The position numbers and the translations under genes are program-made. A stretch of 64,000 nt of DNA from DASPHG01 sp963748315 (lineage in GTDB: Bacteria > Actinomycetota > Thermoleophilia > Solirubrobacterales > Thermoleophilaceae): positions 62,001 through 126,000 of the forward strand of contig CAVVIK010000003.1 of assembly GCA_963748315.1 (NCBI GenBank), written 5' to 3'. This document shows, piece after piece, positions 44,444 to 52,573 of this stretch. Under the pieces are notes generated by a model, which saw only the letters and a program-made list of their open reading frames with translations, searched no databases and was not told the origin of the DNA. Position 1 is the first letter of the stretch; each line of letters opens with the position of its first letter.

Positions 44444-45412
44444 GATGCGCCGATTCCTCGTGCTGATCGGGGATCGCGGCCGCCCTCGCCGGATGCGGCG
44501 ACGGCGACGGCGACAACGGCTCCGAGACATCCCCCACGGTCACGGTCGGGCTGGACTTCACGCCCAACGCCGCGCACGCGGGGATCTACGCGGCGGTCAG
44601 GACCGGCCGCGACGAGGAGAACGGCGTGCGCATCAGTATCCGCCCGCCCGCCGGCGGCAGTCCGGACTCGCTGAAGCTGCTCGCCACGCGGCGCGCCGAC
44701 ATCGCGGTCCTCGACATCCACGACCTCGGCCTCGCGATCGAGCAGGGGACCGACGTGGTCGGCGTCGGGGCGCTGGTACAGCGACCGCTCGCCGCGGTGA
44801 TCGCGCGCGCCGACCGGGACATCGGCCGGCCGCGCGAGCTCGAGGGGCGTGACGTCGGCGTCGCGGGCCTCCCGTCGGACGACGCCGTGCTGCGCGCGGT
44901 CGTCGAGGACGACGGCGGCAACTTCGATCAGGTTCACCGCGTCACGATCGGCTTCGGCGCGGTGGCGAACCTGCTGGCCGGAAAGGTCGACGCCGCGACC
45001 GCCTTCTGGAACGCCGAGGGCGTCGTGCTGCGCGAGCGCGGCCTCGAGACGCGCGAGTTCCGCGTGGACGACTTCGGTGCCCCCCGCTATCCCGAGGTGG
45101 TGCTCGTCGTCCGCCGCGACACGCTCGAGGACCGCCGCGACGACGTGGCCGCGGCGGTTCAGGCGATCGCCGAGGGCACCGAGGACGCGCTCGATGACCG
45201 CGGCGCGACGATCACGGAGATCGCGAAGGCATCCGAGTCCGACGAGGACCTCGTTCGAGCGCAGCTCGACGCCGTGGCGCCGGCGATGACGCCTCCAGCT
45301 CGTCCTGCGTCGCAGCGTGCTCGAGGGCTGGTCGCGCTTCGACGCGGAGTTCGGGATCCTCGAACAGCCGGTCGACGTCGATCGCGCGTTCGTCTTCGAC
45401 CTTCTCTCATAG
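44444..45412 (+). pseudogene. NMT1/ThiY-like ABC substrate-binding lipoprotein, two frameshifts
   Basis: With one G fewer in the run 44469-44472 the N-terminus reads MRRFLVLIGIAAALAGCG, a lipoprotein signal. The body VTVGLDFTPNAAHAGIYAAV, ADIAVLDIHDLGLAIEQG and AATAFWNAEGVVL is a periplasmic-type binding protein of the thiamine-precursor/NMT1 class. Near 45293-45296 a second one-base change is needed to reach the proper C-terminus (LVLRRSVLEGWSRFDAEFG ending FDLLS at 45412). No permease or ATPase gene is adjacent. Decayed gene or low-quality sequence. Confidence 0.75.
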
Positions 45413-45445
45413 CGGCCTCATCGCGCGGCCGTAGCGTCGCCGCCA

Positions 45446-46209
45446 TGATCACTCAACGAAGGACCGCAACGCTCTTCCTGATCTTGTCCGCGCTGGGCGT
45501 GGCCGCCTGTGGCGGCGACGACGGCAGCAGCAGCCGCCAGCACCAGCTCCGGGCAGGATCTCCCCAGGGCAGTGAGCATGTCGAACTCGACCCGGCCGAC
45601 TTCACCACGGAGATCGACAACGCGTGGTGGCCGATGACGCCGGGCAGTCGTTGGGTGTACCACGAGTTCGACAGCGAGGGCGCGAACCAGAAGGTCGTCG
45701 TCACGGTCACGGATCGCACGAAGACGATCGCGAACGGAATCGAGGCGCGCGTCGTGCACGACGTCGTCACCGAGGACGGGAAGTTCGTCGAGGTCACCGA
45801 CGACTGGTACGCCCAGGACGAGGACGGGAACATCTGGTACCTCGGCGAGGACACGACCGAGTACGAGAACGGAAAGCCGGTGTCGAAGTCCGGGTCGTTC
45901 GAGGCCGGCGTCGACGGTGCCGAGCCCGGGCATCATCATGCCCGGCGAACCCGAGCCCGGCATGACGTATCGCCAGGAGTACTACAAGGGCGAGGCGGAG
46001 GACGCGGCCTAGATCATGTCGCTCGACCAGCAGGCCGAAGTGCCCGCCGGGTACTTCAAGCGGGCGTCTCATGACGCGCGACACGAACCCGCTCGAGCCC
46101 AAGGTGAACGAGTTCAAGTTCTTACGCGCGCGGCGTCGGCCCCGTGCTCGCGATCGCCGTCTCAGGCGGAAGCGACCGCGAGGAACTGCTCAGCTACCGA
46201 GCCGGCTAG
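45446..46209 (+). pseudogene. Lipoprotein gene with three frameshifts and one nonsense codon
   Basis: Signal peptide with lipobox GVAAC, then an intact stretch (WWPMTPGSRWVYHEF, VVHDVVTEDGKFVEV, WYAQDEDGNIWYLGEDT). Afterwards the conserved reading moves between frames: an extra G near 45928-45930 (then IIMPGEPEPGMTYRQEYYKG), an in-frame TAG at 46012-46014, an extra base near 46060-46070 (then MTRDTNPLEPKVNEFKF), and an extra T near 46121-46123 (then YARGVGPVLAIAVSGGSDRE). The end at 46209 is TAG. I recall similar actinobacterial lipoproteins of unknown function from memory; this copy is a pseudogene unless the sequence is faulty. Confidence 0.7.
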
Positions 46210-46562
46210 CCGGCCAGCTTCTCGACGAGTGCCGCGGCTTCGCGGTTCATCCGCGACCGCGGCACCACGAGGTCGAAGCCCGCGTGCTCGGCCCGACGGC
46301 GGGTCTCCTGGTCCACGTGCGAGTAGAACCCGAGCGTCGCCTTCCCCTCCAGCTCGCGGCCCATTCGCATCGACTCGACGAGGATCGCGCCGTCGAAGTT
46401 GTCGTCGGTCAGGTCGACGACCAGCACGTCCGCCTCCGGCACGGCCGCGCGCGCCATGTCCTCACCGTCGTACCGGGTCACGTCGTGCCCGCCGGCCCGC
46501 AGTGCTCCCTCGACCTTCGAGCCGAACAACAGGTCCGGGCAGAGAAGCGCGACGCGCGCCAC
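46206..46562 (-). CDS. Receiver-like (CheY-fold) small protein
   Basis: 118 residues from the GTG at 46560-46562, which shares a base with the upstream gene's TAG stop. The sequence VALLCPDLLFGSKVEGALRAGG, DVLVVDLTDDNF and FYSHVDQETRRRAEHAGFDLVVPRSRM follows a response-regulator alpha/beta pattern, with an Asp (VVDL) at the phospho-acceptor place. The helix-5 lysine is not evident, so phosphorylation is uncertain. Coupled with the upstream conserved protein. Confidence 0.6.
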   Translation of the reverse strand: MARVALLCPDLLFGSKVEGALRAGGHDVTRYDGEDMARAAVPEADVLVVDLTDDNFDGAILVESMRMGRELEGKATLGFYSHVDQETRRRAEHAGFDLVVPRSRMNREAAALVEKLAG

Positions 46563-46924
46563 TACTGCGCGCGGCGGCGCCGGAACTCCTGCCTCACCGA
46601 CTCCGGCCGGCCCCACATCTGCGTCACCTCGACCCGGCCCGAGCGGACCTCGCGCACCGCGAGCTCGCCGCCGATGCCCAGGTCGTCCAGCACCTTGAGC
46701 GTTCCGTGGACGGTCTCCGCGGCCGCCGCGTGACCGAACTCGTGCGCCACCAGTACGCGCCAGTGCCAGTCGTGCTTGCTGTAGCCCTGCGCGTTGACCT
46801 GCACGAGGATCGTGGCCGCCTCGATGTAGCGGTCCTCGTCGTCGATCCGGATGTCGAACTGGAGATGGCTCCAGTCAGGCGGGAGCGAGTCGATGACCTG
46901 CTGGAAATCCTCTGCCAAGGGCAC
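46562..46924 (-). CDS. Conserved small protein of unknown function
   Basis: 120 residues. Blocks LPPDWSHLQFDIRIDDEDRYIEAA, SKHDWHWRVLVAHEFGHAAAAETV and GELAVREVRSGRVEVTQMWGRPESVRQEFRRRR look like a real globular family. HEFGH resembles a zincin site, but the surrounding sequence has no third ligand and the flanks are not protease-like. Ends one base inside the receiver-like gene. Function unknown. Confidence 0.6.
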   Translation of the reverse strand: MPLAEDFQQVIDSLPPDWSHLQFDIRIDDEDRYIEAATILVQVNAQGYSKHDWHWRVLVAHEFGHAAAAETVHGTLKVLDDLGIGGELAVREVRSGRVEVTQMWGRPESVRQEFRRRRAQ

Positions 46925-47002
46925 AGGCGCAGCCTACTCGCACAAGTGTCCAGCGAAGGCTCGGGCGCTGAAGGACGAAAACCCGCTGCCGATGGGGAGA
47001 AC

Positions 47003-47104
47003 ATGCAGTTCCTCGTCATGAACCGTCGCACCCGCGTTGCGATGAACGCCAGCGGTCTCCTCTTCGCGTTCTCGCTGATCGCGCTCGTCTCGCACAGCGC
47101 CTAG
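47003..47104 (+). CDS. Possible 33-residue membrane peptide
   Basis: MQFLVMNRRTRVAMNASGLL followed by a hydrophobic segment and HSA, with GGGGAGA placed just upstream of the ATG at 47003. A basic N-terminus and one membrane helix are plausible for a small protein. Evidence is limited to these features; the stop overlaps the end of the DtxR-family gene by 4 bp. Confidence 0.4.
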   Translation: MQFLVMNRRTRVAMNASGLLFAFSLIALVSHSA

Positions 47105-47766
47105 CTGACGCGCATAGAGCGTGCAAGGCCGAGGCCGAGCGGAAGCTCGCGCGCGCCGACACGGACGTTGAGCGGGCCGCCGAACGGCTCGCGCCCGACG
47201 ACCTCCATGCGCGTCCCCGGCTCGATCCCGCGGTCGCCCAGATAGCGCAGCATCTCCGGGTCCGAATCGGACACGCGGGTCAGCACGACGTGCTCGCCCG
47301 GCTCGCTGTCGGCCAGCGAGCGGGTGGCCGGCTCCTCGATGTGGCCGTCGCGTGTCGGGATCGGGTCGCCGTGCGGGTCAAGTTTCGGATCGCCGAGCTT
47401 CTCGGCGATCAGGTCCGACAGCTCGCCCGAGATCGCGTGCTCGAGCACTTCCGCCTCGTCGTGGACGCGGTCCCAGGGCATCCCGAGCGCCTCCGACAGG
47501 TAGAGCTCGATCAGGCGGTGATGGCGGATCACCTCGAGCGCGAGCCGCTCTCCGGACTCCGTCAGCTGCACGCCCTTGTACGGCTCGTGGCTGACAAGGC
47601 CGAGCTCGGCAAGCCGCTTGGCCATGGCCGAAGCCGACGCGGGCGACACGTGGAGGCGGTCGGCGAGTGCCGACGTGGCGACCGCCTTCTCACCCCGCCG
47701 TGACAGCGAGTAGATCGCCTTCGCATAATCCTGAACCGCGTGTGAAGTCTCGGTCTCCACGGTCAC
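47101..47766 (-). CDS. DtxR/MntR-family metal-dependent repressor
   Basis: 221 residues from the GTG at 47764-47766, overlapping the ZIP stop as GTGA. The winged helix (YAKAIYSLSRRGEKAVATSALADRLHVSPASASAMAKRL) is followed by the dimerisation domain (HHRLIELYLSEALGMPWDRVHDEAEVLEHAIS) and a C-terminal SH3-like domain. The wing is GLVSHEPYKGVQLT and the metal-site region includes EAEVLEH. Senses Fe(II) or Mn(II); which cannot be read. Last gene of the MCO-ZIP operon and presumably its repressor. Confidence 0.9.
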   Translation of the reverse strand: MTVETETSHAVQDYAKAIYSLSRRGEKAVATSALADRLHVSPASASAMAKRLAELGLVSHEPYKGVQLTESGERLALEVIRHHRLIELYLSEALGMPWDRVHDEAEVLEHAISGELSDLIAEKLGDPKLDPHGDPIPTRDGHIEEPATRSLADSEPGEHVVLTRVSDSDPEMLRYLGDRGIEPGTRMEVVGREPFGGPLNVRVGARELPLGLGLARSMRVS

Positions 47767-48926
47767 ACCGAGATCAGGAGGCTGGTGGCGTACATGAGCA
47801 CGAGCCCCGCCGCGAGGCCGGCGGCAGCGAGCGGGTGGAGCAGCCGTCCGGCGCTGTCGCGGACCTGAGGCGCGATCTGGACGATGACGCGCGCGATCGC
47901 CCCCACGCCGACGCCGAACATGAACGCGGCGAGGCTCGGGTCGAACGCGGACGCACCGATCCATGCACCGAGGATCGCGGGAGCGCCCGCGATCAGCCCG
48001 AGCAGCGCAAGTCGCGCGACGCGCGGGGGGCGCTCGGCCACCGGCGCGACGATCGCAAGGCCCTCGGTCGTGTTGTGAATCGCGAAGCCAACGACGAGCG
48101 CCGCGCCGAGGGCCAGCGATCCGATTGCGTACGCAGACCCGATCACGAGCCCCTCGCCGAGGTTGTGCAGCCCGATGCCGATCGCGACGAGCAGCGCCAC
48201 GCGCTCGCTGCCTCCACCGCGGCGTGCGAGCCACCCGTCCACACCGGCGAGCAGCAGGTACGCGAGTGCCGCGCCCAGCCACATGAGCGCGCCGCCGCCG
48301 AGCGACTCCGCGCCGGACGCCCCCAGGTCGAGCCCTTCCAGCGCGGCGTCTATGCCGAGGAAGACGAGCAGGCCGATCGTGAGCGCGAGGAGGAAACGGA
48401 GCCAGCGCCGGTCGAGCTGCCGCAACCAGGGCAGCCAGAGCATCCCCACGGCGATCGGGATGATCCCCACGTAGAGGCCGATCAGGCCCATGAGCCCGTA
48501 GAACCCCGCGTCCGCGTCGGGCGTCTCCGTGGCCACGTCGATCGACGTGTCGACCGTCCCGCCGGTCGACGTCAGGAGCACGACCTCATAGGCCTCCCCC
48601 TCGATCCACGGGTACTCGACCGTGACCTGCGAGCGGTCGAGCCGGCCGAGCTCGTCGTCGTCCTGTGTGAACGATGCAAACCCGTCGTTGACGATCGCCT
48701 GCACGATCCGGACGTCGTCCGGCCCGTCGTTCTGCAGTTGGAGCTGGATCTCGCCGGAATGGAGCTCGGTGCGCTCGACCGTGACGTCCTCGACCGGGAT
48801 GCCGTTCCGCTCGAGCCCGGGCGCGTCGAGCACGATGAACACCGCGATCAGCGCGCCCAGCAACACCAGCGGAAGCAGCGCGGCGAGCCACGCGGGCGCT
48901 CGGCGGACGGCGGCGGCCTCCATCAC
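47763..48926 (-). CDS. ZIP-family metal transporter with extra N-terminal ectodomain
   Basis: 387 residues. The first membrane segment (~14-33) is followed by a beta-rich extracytoplasmic domain (~36-137) not usual in ZIP proteins. The transporter part then has about seven more helices with IGLHNLGEGLVIG (His ~254, Glu ~258) and FAIHNTTEGLAI (His ~284, Glu ~288), the paired metal-site helices. Its start GTGATG overlaps the oxidase stop. Likely imports Fe, Mn or Zn; export cannot be excluded. Confidence 0.88.
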   Translation of the reverse strand: MMEAAAVRRAPAWLAALLPLVLLGALIAVFIVLDAPGLERNGIPVEDVTVERTELHSGEIQLQLQNDGPDDVRIVQAIVNDGFASFTQDDDELGRLDRSQVTVEYPWIEGEAYEVVLLTSTGGTVDTSIDVATETPDADAGFYGLMGLIGLYVGIIPIAVGMLWLPWLRQLDRRWLRFLLALTIGLLVFLGIDAALEGLDLGASGAESLGGGALMWLGAALAYLLLAGVDGWLARRGGGSERVALLVAIGIGLHNLGEGLVIGSAYAIGSLALGAALVVGFAIHNTTEGLAIVAPVAERPPRVARLALLGLIAGAPAILGAWIGASAFDPSLAAFMFGVGVGAIARVIVQIAPQVRDSAGRLLHPLAAAGLAAGLVLMYATSLLISV

Positions 48927-49891
48927 ACGACCTCGAAGAAGCCCATCCAGCCCAACTCCGCGAATTCGGAGACGTGCGCGTGGAACATGTACCTGCCCTC
49001 GTACGGGAAGCGCAGCTCGAGGACTCCGCGCTGGCCCTGCCCCTGGATCACCGTGTCGGTCAGCTCCGTCGGCTCGAGCGCCGTGCCGGTCGGGTAGTAG
49101 TGGAAGAAGTTCGCGTGGACGTGGAACGAGTTGACGAGGTCGAACTCGAGCGCGTTCACGAGGTAGATGCGGACGAGCTGGTCACGCTTCACGCGCACCG
49201 GCTCGTGTTGGTACGCGAAGGCGACCGTGTTGACCGCGTACACCTCGTTCGAGCGGTCGAAGTTCGTGTCGAACCCGTTCATCACCATCACGAGCTCGTC
49301 GGCGTCGGGCCGGCCCTGCTTCGGGTCGATCACGAATGCGCCGTACAGGCCCTTCGCGATGTGGTCGGCGAGCGGGATCGAGTGGCAGTGGTAGAGGTGG
49401 AGGCCGAACGGCTCCGCCGTGAACTCGTACGCGGTCTGCTCGCCCGGCTCGATGTTGCCCGCGCCCACCCCGGGGACGCCGTCCATCCGCGCGGTGTGGA
49501 TTCCGTGGAAGTGGATCGTGTGCGGATGGTCGGAGGCGTTCACGAACCGGATCCGGAGGCGCTCCCCCTCGCGCGCCCGCAACGTCGGTCCCGGGACGCG
49601 TCCGTTGTACGCCCACGCGGCGTACTTGACGCCCGGTGCGACCTCGATCTCCTTCTCATCCGCGACGAGCTCCCACTCCCGCACGCCGTCGCGGACCACG
49701 CCCTCGTCGAAGTCGCGCAGGATCGCCTGCGGGTCGAAGCCGTTCGAGGCCGGATCGACCATGCCGACGGTCCCCAGGTGGGCGGCCGCCCCCATGTGCG
49801 CCGCATGGGGCTCAGCGGCGAGCGCCTGCGCCGCGGGCAGCGCTCCCGCGACGAGCGGAATCCGGCAGAGAAAGTTTCGACGGGACAACAT
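48923..49891 (-). CDS. Two-domain multicopper oxidase
   Basis: 322 residues. A twin-arginine-type leader (SRRNFL) with a signal segment to ~25. Domain 1 has HPHTIHFHGIH (~122-132) and LYHCHSIPLADHIAKGLYG (Cys ~169, His ~177), so the type 1 copper is in domain 1 with Leu (~182) in the usual Met place. Domain 2 has SFHVHANFF (~256-263) and FHAHVSEFAELGWMG (~303-317) without a type 1 Cys. Such proteins form trimers with trinuclear copper at the interfaces and oxidise phenols or metal ions. First gene of the metal operon. Confidence 0.9.
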   Translation of the reverse strand: MLSRRNFLCRIPLVAGALPAAQALAAEPHAAHMGAAAHLGTVGMVDPASNGFDPQAILRDFDEGVVRDGVREWELVADEKEIEVAPGVKYAAWAYNGRVPGPTLRAREGERLRIRFVNASDHPHTIHFHGIHTARMDGVPGVGAGNIEPGEQTAYEFTAEPFGLHLYHCHSIPLADHIAKGLYGAFVIDPKQGRPDADELVMVMNGFDTNFDRSNEVYAVNTVAFAYQHEPVRVKRDQLVRIYLVNALEFDLVNSFHVHANFFHYYPTGTALEPTELTDTVIQGQGQRGVLELRFPYEGRYMFHAHVSEFAELGWMGFFEVV

Positions 49892-49892
49892 C

Positions 49893-49914
49893 AGATTTAG
49901 ACGCGCCTAAATCT
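49893..49914. promoter_or_regulatory. Palindromic DtxR/MntR-type operator
   Basis: A 22-bp inverted repeat: left half AGATTTAGACG, right half CGCCTAAATCT, matching at 10 of 11 pairs. The form ATTTAGG...CCTAAAT fits operators of DtxR-family repressors. It begins two bases upstream of the oxidase ATG, overlaps a TAGATT that could be its -10 element, and sits in the 34-bp gap to the divergent ygfZ gene. Likely autoregulation of the MCO-ZIP-DtxR operon (inference). Confidence 0.75.
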
Positions 49915-49925
49915 ACACTACGTCC

Positions 49926-50750
49926 ATGATCGTCGATCGCAGCTCGCGCGGGAAGGTCCGCCTCCGGGGCGGGGAGGCCGCCGAGTTCCTCCAAGGACAG
50001 GTCACGAACGACGTGGAGGGCCTCGAGCCCGGCCAGGGCTGCTACGCGGCGCTTCTCAACCACAAGGGGAAGATGCGGCTCGACATGCGGATCCTGCGCG
50101 GGCCCGACTGGATCTGGATCGACACCGAGCCGGGCGCCGACGCGATGCTGCTGAAGCACATCGAGACCTACAGCCTGGGCCGCGACGTCACGTGGGAGTC
50201 GGCCGACGAGGGCATCGTGTCGGTCGTGGGCGAAGTCGAGCTGGACATCGAGCCACCCGCGGGGGAGCACTCGTGGGTCGAGGGCGAGCGTGGCATCTAC
50301 GTGCGCACGTACGCGGGCGTGGACATCATCGGCGACGACCTACCGGGACCGGACGGGTCCGAGTCGGACGCCGAGTGCGTCCGGATCGAGGCGGGCATCC
50401 CGCGTTTCGGCCTCGACATGGACGGCGACACGATCCCGCAGGAGGCCGGCATAAACGACCGCGCGGTCTCGTTCACGAAGGGCTGCTACGTCGGCCAGGA
50501 GACGGTCGCACGGCTCTTCTACAAGGGCAAGCCAAACCGCCATCTGAGGGGGCTGAAGCTGAGCCGTCCTGCGGATCACGGCGAGCCGATCGTCCTGGGC
50601 GAGCGCGAGGTCGGCCGAATCGGATCCGCCTGCGTCTCCCCCACTCACGGGCCGATCGCCCTCGCGCTGGTCAGGCGGGAGGCCGCTCCGGGCGACACCG
50701 TCGCCGTCGACGGCGCCACCGCCGAGGTCGTCGAGCTCCCGTTCGGCTAA
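49926..50750 (+). CDS. ygfZ: YgfZ/GcvT-fold folate-binding protein
   Basis: 274 residues. The family signature KGCYVGQETVARL (~178-190) is intact, preceded by RIEAGIPRFGLDMDGDTIPQEAG. The N-terminus GGEAAEFLQGQVTNDVEGLEPGQGCYAALLNHKGKM is also typical. YgfZ/IBA57 proteins use tetrahydrofolate to support Fe-S cluster enzymes. The start is within 12 bp of the metal operator, so it could be influenced by the same repressor. Confidence 0.9.
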   Translation: MIVDRSSRGKVRLRGGEAAEFLQGQVTNDVEGLEPGQGCYAALLNHKGKMRLDMRILRGPDWIWIDTEPGADAMLLKHIETYSLGRDVTWESADEGIVSVVGEVELDIEPPAGEHSWVEGERGIYVRTYAGVDIIGDDLPGPDGSESDAECVRIEAGIPRFGLDMDGDTIPQEAGINDRAVSFTKGCYVGQETVARLFYKGKPNRHLRGLKLSRPADHGEPIVLGEREVGRIGSACVSPTHGPIALALVRREAAPGDTVAVDGATAEVVELPFG

Positions 50751-50795
50751 AGACTCGCCGCCGGATCGCCGACGAGGTGGGTGGGACGTGGCTGC

Positions 50796-52559
50796 GTGCT
50801 CAAGCGAACCCTGCCTACAACCCTCCTAGTACTGCTCGCCTGCGCCCCCGTCGCGGCCGCGGCTCCGCGCGCCCATTCAGCGGCGCAGCAGCGCGCCGAG
50901 GCCTCGCTGAGCGAGGCCGAGCGGCTTCTCGACGGGCACGGCGTCCGTACCGGCCGCGAGGCCACCCCCGCCCTGCTCGAGGTCGCCAGGCGGATGCACC
51001 ACCTCCGGGGCGACGAGCGGCGCGAGGCGATCGCGCTGCTGTCGCGCCCGACGAGCCCCGACGCCCCGTCGGACGAGCGGTTCACGGTCCCGGAGGAGCC
51101 GCCCCTCTGCGACGCGAGCTTCTGCGTGCACTGGGTTGCCAGCACCGCTGACGCCGCGACCGCGCTCCAGGTTGCGCGCGTCCTCGCCGAGGCGAACGCG
51201 GCGCGCGGATTCGAGAACGGGACGCTCGGCTGGCGCGAGCCGCCCGACGACGGCGATGGCCGGATCGACATCTACCTCAAGGACGTCGGGGAGCAGCGCC
51301 TGTTCGGGTTCGCGACCACGGACCCCGACCAGGCGGAGGTGCGGCAGCACTCCTATCTCGTCATCGACAACGACTTCGACCCGCTCCAGTACGGCGGGGC
51401 CGACGAGCTCGAGTCGCTGCGAGTCACTCTCGCCCACGAGTACGCCCACGTCCTCCAGTACGGCTACGACGTGCTCGCCGACGGCTGGCACTTCGAGTCG
51501 AGCGCCGTCTGGATGGAGCAGCGGATGTACCCGGAGATCACCGACTGGCTTCGGTTCTTGAACGACGGGGCCACGGGAGAGGGCTGGCGCGCGCTCACCG
51601 AGCTCTCGCTCACCTACTTCGAGCTCGACCCCGACGCCGAGGACGCGCCGGACCCGCGGACGGCGAAGCCCTATGGCGACGTCGTGTGGAACGACTTCCT
51701 GAGCGCGAAGTACGCGACGGAGGGAGACGCCCTGCAGCGCGCCACGTGGGAGAACTCGAACGGCCTCGAGTCGCCGAGCACGGACGCCTACGACGCTGCG
51801 ATCCGCGCCGTGGGCGGCGACGGCTTCGAACATGACTTCGGCGAGTTCGCGGCCGCGGTCGCGGAATGGCAGGTGCCCGCTTCGACGTTCCCCGCCGCAA
51901 CGGAGCTCCCGGACGTCGAGCGCCGCGGCGAGCTCGTCCGCGACGGCAGCCCCGACTCCCTCCGCATGGACCACCTCACCTTCGCCCTCTACGACGTCCC
52001 CGCGACGGACGGCCCGCTGCGGCTCGCCGCATCGTTGCCGAAGGGCACGGCCGGGGCGGTCGCACTCGTGGGGCGCTCGGGCACGGCCGCGGACGGCGAG
52101 GTCACGACCGAGCTCCGCCAGCTCCCGGACGGCGGCCTCGGAGCGGTCACGATCGAGCAGCCGAGCTCCTTCTACGAGTCGGGCGGGCGTGTGACTGCGG
52201 TGGTCGTTAATTCGGACGCGTCGCACGGCCTGCTCTGGCAGGACGACCTCGGGGACTGGCGCTGGAAGCGCGACGATGAGCACGTCACGGCGCGCGTCAC
52301 GTCGGACACGCAGACGCCGCGCGCGTCCCTGCGCCGCTTCCGGCTGCGCTCGCGCGACGACAATCCCCTCGCCTTCGTCGCGATCCTGAGCCAGGACGGC
52401 CACAGGATCGGACGCCGCAGCGGCCAGCTCCGGCCCGGCGCGGCCCGCCGGTTGCGGATCGGCGGCGGTGAGGAGGGCCGGGCACGCCTCGTGGTCAAGC
52501 TCGCGGACCCGAGCGCGAACAAGAAGCGGCTCACCCGCACGCTCCGGCTGGCGCGCTAA
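50796..52559 (+). CDS. Secreted MXAN_6640-like putative metalloprotease
   Basis: 587 residues from the GTG at 50796, better placed relative to GAGGTGGG than the GTG at 50781 and giving a clean signal peptide ending VAAAA. The catalytic region has LAHEYAHVLQYGYD (HExxH) with SSAVWMEQRMYPE about 20 residues later, whose Glu would be the third zinc ligand. A cysteine pair (CDASFC) follows the pro-region, and a C-terminal beta domain ends in a basic tail. Presumed exported protease. Confidence 0.78.
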   Translation: MLKRTLPTTLLVLLACAPVAAAAPRAHSAAQQRAEASLSEAERLLDGHGVRTGREATPALLEVARRMHHLRGDERREAIALLSRPTSPDAPSDERFTVPEEPPLCDASFCVHWVASTADAATALQVARVLAEANAARGFENGTLGWREPPDDGDGRIDIYLKDVGEQRLFGFATTDPDQAEVRQHSYLVIDNDFDPLQYGGADELESLRVTLAHEYAHVLQYGYDVLADGWHFESSAVWMEQRMYPEITDWLRFLNDGATGEGWRALTELSLTYFELDPDAEDAPDPRTAKPYGDVVWNDFLSAKYATEGDALQRATWENSNGLESPSTDAYDAAIRAVGGDGFEHDFGEFAAAVAEWQVPASTFPAATELPDVERRGELVRDGSPDSLRMDHLTFALYDVPATDGPLRLAASLPKGTAGAVALVGRSGTAADGEVTTELRQLPDGGLGAVTIEQPSSFYESGGRVTAVVVNSDASHGLLWQDDLGDWRWKRDDEHVTARVTSDTQTPRASLRRFRLRSRDDNPLAFVAILSQDGHRIGRRSGQLRPGAARRLRIGGGEEGRARLVVKLADPSANKKRLTRTLRLAR

Positions 52560-52573
52560 ATACGATCTGGCGC

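Noticed and set aside
46640..46760. HEFGH in the conserved 120-residue protein as a zinc protease site
   Set aside because: No third ligand or protease-like surroundings; probably chance within a helix.
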